From the NCBI GenBank assembly GCA_964467785.1, contig CAYXVB010000104.1, positions 1-13,098 on the forward strand: a stretch of DNA of 13,098 nt. The letters run 5' to 3'. The stretch is from CAYXVB01 sp964467785. Lineage in GTDB: Bacteria; Bdellovibrionota; UBA1018. Below, piece after piece: positions 11,985 to 13,098 of the stretch (its first letter is position 1; every line of letters starts with the position of its first letter). The notes below the pieces were generated by a model that worked only from the letters and a program-made list of their open reading frames with translations, searched no databases and had not been told where the DNA came from. A program made the position numbers and the translations under genes.

Positions 11985-13098
11985 CAGGCTATTGAGCCGC
12001 CAGGTCTTGTGCGGCTTCGAACGACACCTAGTTCCTTCGCTCTTCTAAAGAAAGTGGCTCGGGACATACCAAGGAGTTTGGCCGCCTCGTCTCGATATCC
12101 GTTGGCCTGGCGAAGAGCATCCTCAAATTTCTTCTTCTCAGCAAATAGAAGGGATTGTGCATAGGTCCCGAGCGGACTACGCGTCAGTCCCGGCATCAGC
12201 GCGGCAAGCTCCGGTAGGACGCCGCAAACATCCTTTTCGCGAATCACGGACCCAGAAGCCACGCACTTGAGGTTACGAACAACCGCTTCGAGCTGACGAA
12301 CATTGCCCGGCCAATGGTAACCCGTGAGGAGCGCCATCGCCTGTGGACTAATTTCAGTTGCTTGCCCGGATCCGACTTGCAGGAAACGAGTAACGAAAAG
12401 AGGGATATCATCCTGGCGCTCACGGAGGGCCGGAACCCGGATAACCGCTTGCGCGATTCTGAAGTAGAGATCTTCTCGGAACTTCTTTTCCTGAACCGCT
12501 GTCGCTAGGTCGACATGAGTCGCGGCAATTAAGCGGAAGGCCACTTTACGCTCTTCGTGAGTTCCGAGACGCTGAACCTTTCTCTCCTGGAGTACGCGCA
12601 GGAGTTTGGGCTGCTGAGTGAGGGGCATTTCCCCGATCTCATCGAGGAATACAACGCCACCGTTTGCGGCCTCAAACATCCCGATTCGGTCGCGATCGGC
12701 GCCGGTAAACGCCCCTTTTACGTGTCCGAAGAGCTCAGACTCAACGATACCGTCGGCAAGAGCGCCACAATGAACGGGCAGGAGACGTCCGGAGCGATCG
12801 AATCGCTTTGCCAAGAACTTGGCCAAGACGTCTTTTCCGGTGCCGGTTTCTCCCTGAATGAGGATGTCGCGCGTATCGCCACGAAGGGCGACTTCGACCT
12901 GGTCTTTGAGGCGACCAATGGCTGCCGACGTTCCGAAAAATGGATCCAGCTCATTTCCGGTGGCGCCAGAGAAAGCTCGACGCCTCACTTCTCGTTGCTC
13001 CAGCACGGCCCGAATCTCACGACGGATTCTGGCTGGGTCGGCCGGCTTTGGAATAAAGCGGGTCACCCCGGCATTGAAGACTTCCACGAGGCGATCGG
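11984..13098 (-). CDS. NtrC-family sigma-54-dependent response regulator (N-terminus cut by right edge)
   Basis: The frame is open to the window edge. The first visible residues (DRLVEVFNAGVTRFIPKPADPARI) are the end of a receiver domain, including the conserved Lys-Pro, so the phosphoacceptor Asp lies outside. Counting from the GTG codon at 13087, the AAA+ domain shows Walker A GETGTGKD (79-86), the sigma-54 contact loop GAFTGA (125-130), Walker B GVVFLDE (144-150) and the sensor II region GYHWPGNVRQLE (257-268). A Fis-type helix-turn-helix closes the protein (YRDEAAKLLGMSRATFFRRAKEL, 331-352). It would activate sigma-54 promoters when phosphorylated by a partner kinase. It converges on the membrane-protein gene and may be a host gene flanking the element. 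The GTG at 13087 is not the true start. Confidence 0.93.
   Translation of the reverse strand, partial: DRLVEVFNAGVTRFIPKPADPARIRREIRAVLEQREVRRRAFSGATGNELDPFFGTSAAIGRLKDQVEVALRGDTRDILIQGETGTGKDVLAKFLAKRFDRSGRLLPVHCGALADGIVESELFGHVKGAFTGADRDRIGMFEAANGGVVFLDEIGEMPLTQQPKLLRVLQERKVQRLGTHEERKVAFRLIAATHVDLATAVQEKKFREDLYFRIAQAVIRVPALRERQDDIPLFVTRFLQVGSGQATEISPQAMALLTGYHWPGNVRQLEAVVRNLKCVASGSVIREKDVCGVLPELAALMPGLTRSPLGTYAQSLLFAEKKKFEDALRQANGYRDEAAKLLGMSRATFFRRAKELGVVRSRTRPGGSIA

Noticed and set aside
1..13098. CRISPR array, rRNA or tRNA genes
   Set aside because: No regularly spaced identical repeats and no recognisable RNA gene sequences were seen on either strand.

Overview
The window holds most of what looks like an integrative conjugative or mobilizable element from a Gram-negative bacterium. 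Lipoprotein signals, outer-membrane-channel type secretion genes and an NtrC-type sigma-54 activator at the right edge all point to a diderm, probably proteobacterial or a relative such as Bdellovibrionota. The lineage is a weak guess, because no rRNA or tRNA gene is visible. No replication or partition gene is seen, and a tyrosine recombinase sits at the left, which fits an integrated element. Neither attachment site could be identified.

Left end (1-1700, all minus strand). The first 69 bases are the N-terminus of a gene running off the edge, resembling a helix-turn-helix regulator. An AT-rich stretch with TACAA/TTGTA repeats separates it from a complete tyrosine integrase (167-1372). Next come a small excisionase-like winged-helix protein (1387-1608) and a possible 27-codon peptide whose stop overlaps the excisionase start.

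Centre (1705-11124, minus strand) is one tightly packed operon read right to left: a 62-aa unknown, a VirB2-like pilin, a VirB3-VirB4 fused ATPase, a VirB5/TrbJ-like protein, a VirB6/TrbL-like membrane protein, a short VirB9-like protein, a short VirB10-like protein, a glycine-rich lipoprotein (VirB7-like position), a 99-aa ORF laid over a large nested palindrome, a PD-(D/E)XK-type relaxase resembling the MOBC family, a VirD4/TraG-type coupling protein, and a 506-aa lipoprotein of unknown function. Nearly every junction is a 1-4 nt stop/start overlap. Together these would nick the DNA, couple it to the channel and export it. VirB1, VirB8 and VirB11 are not seen, and the VirB9/VirB10 proteins are unusually short, so the machine looks stripped down or divergent.

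Right end (11125-13098). An intergenic control region carries three kinds of dyad and a cluster of five GAGAC boxes. It lies between the operon and a divergently transcribed five-helix membrane protein (11330-11971) of unknown function. Converging on that gene is a sigma-54-dependent response regulator, cut by the right edge, which may be a flanking host gene.

The most striking non-coding signal is the roughly concentric set of inverted repeats at 5458-5630 directly upstream of the relaxase gene, with tandem direct repeats at 5661-5684. It is the best oriT candidate in the window.
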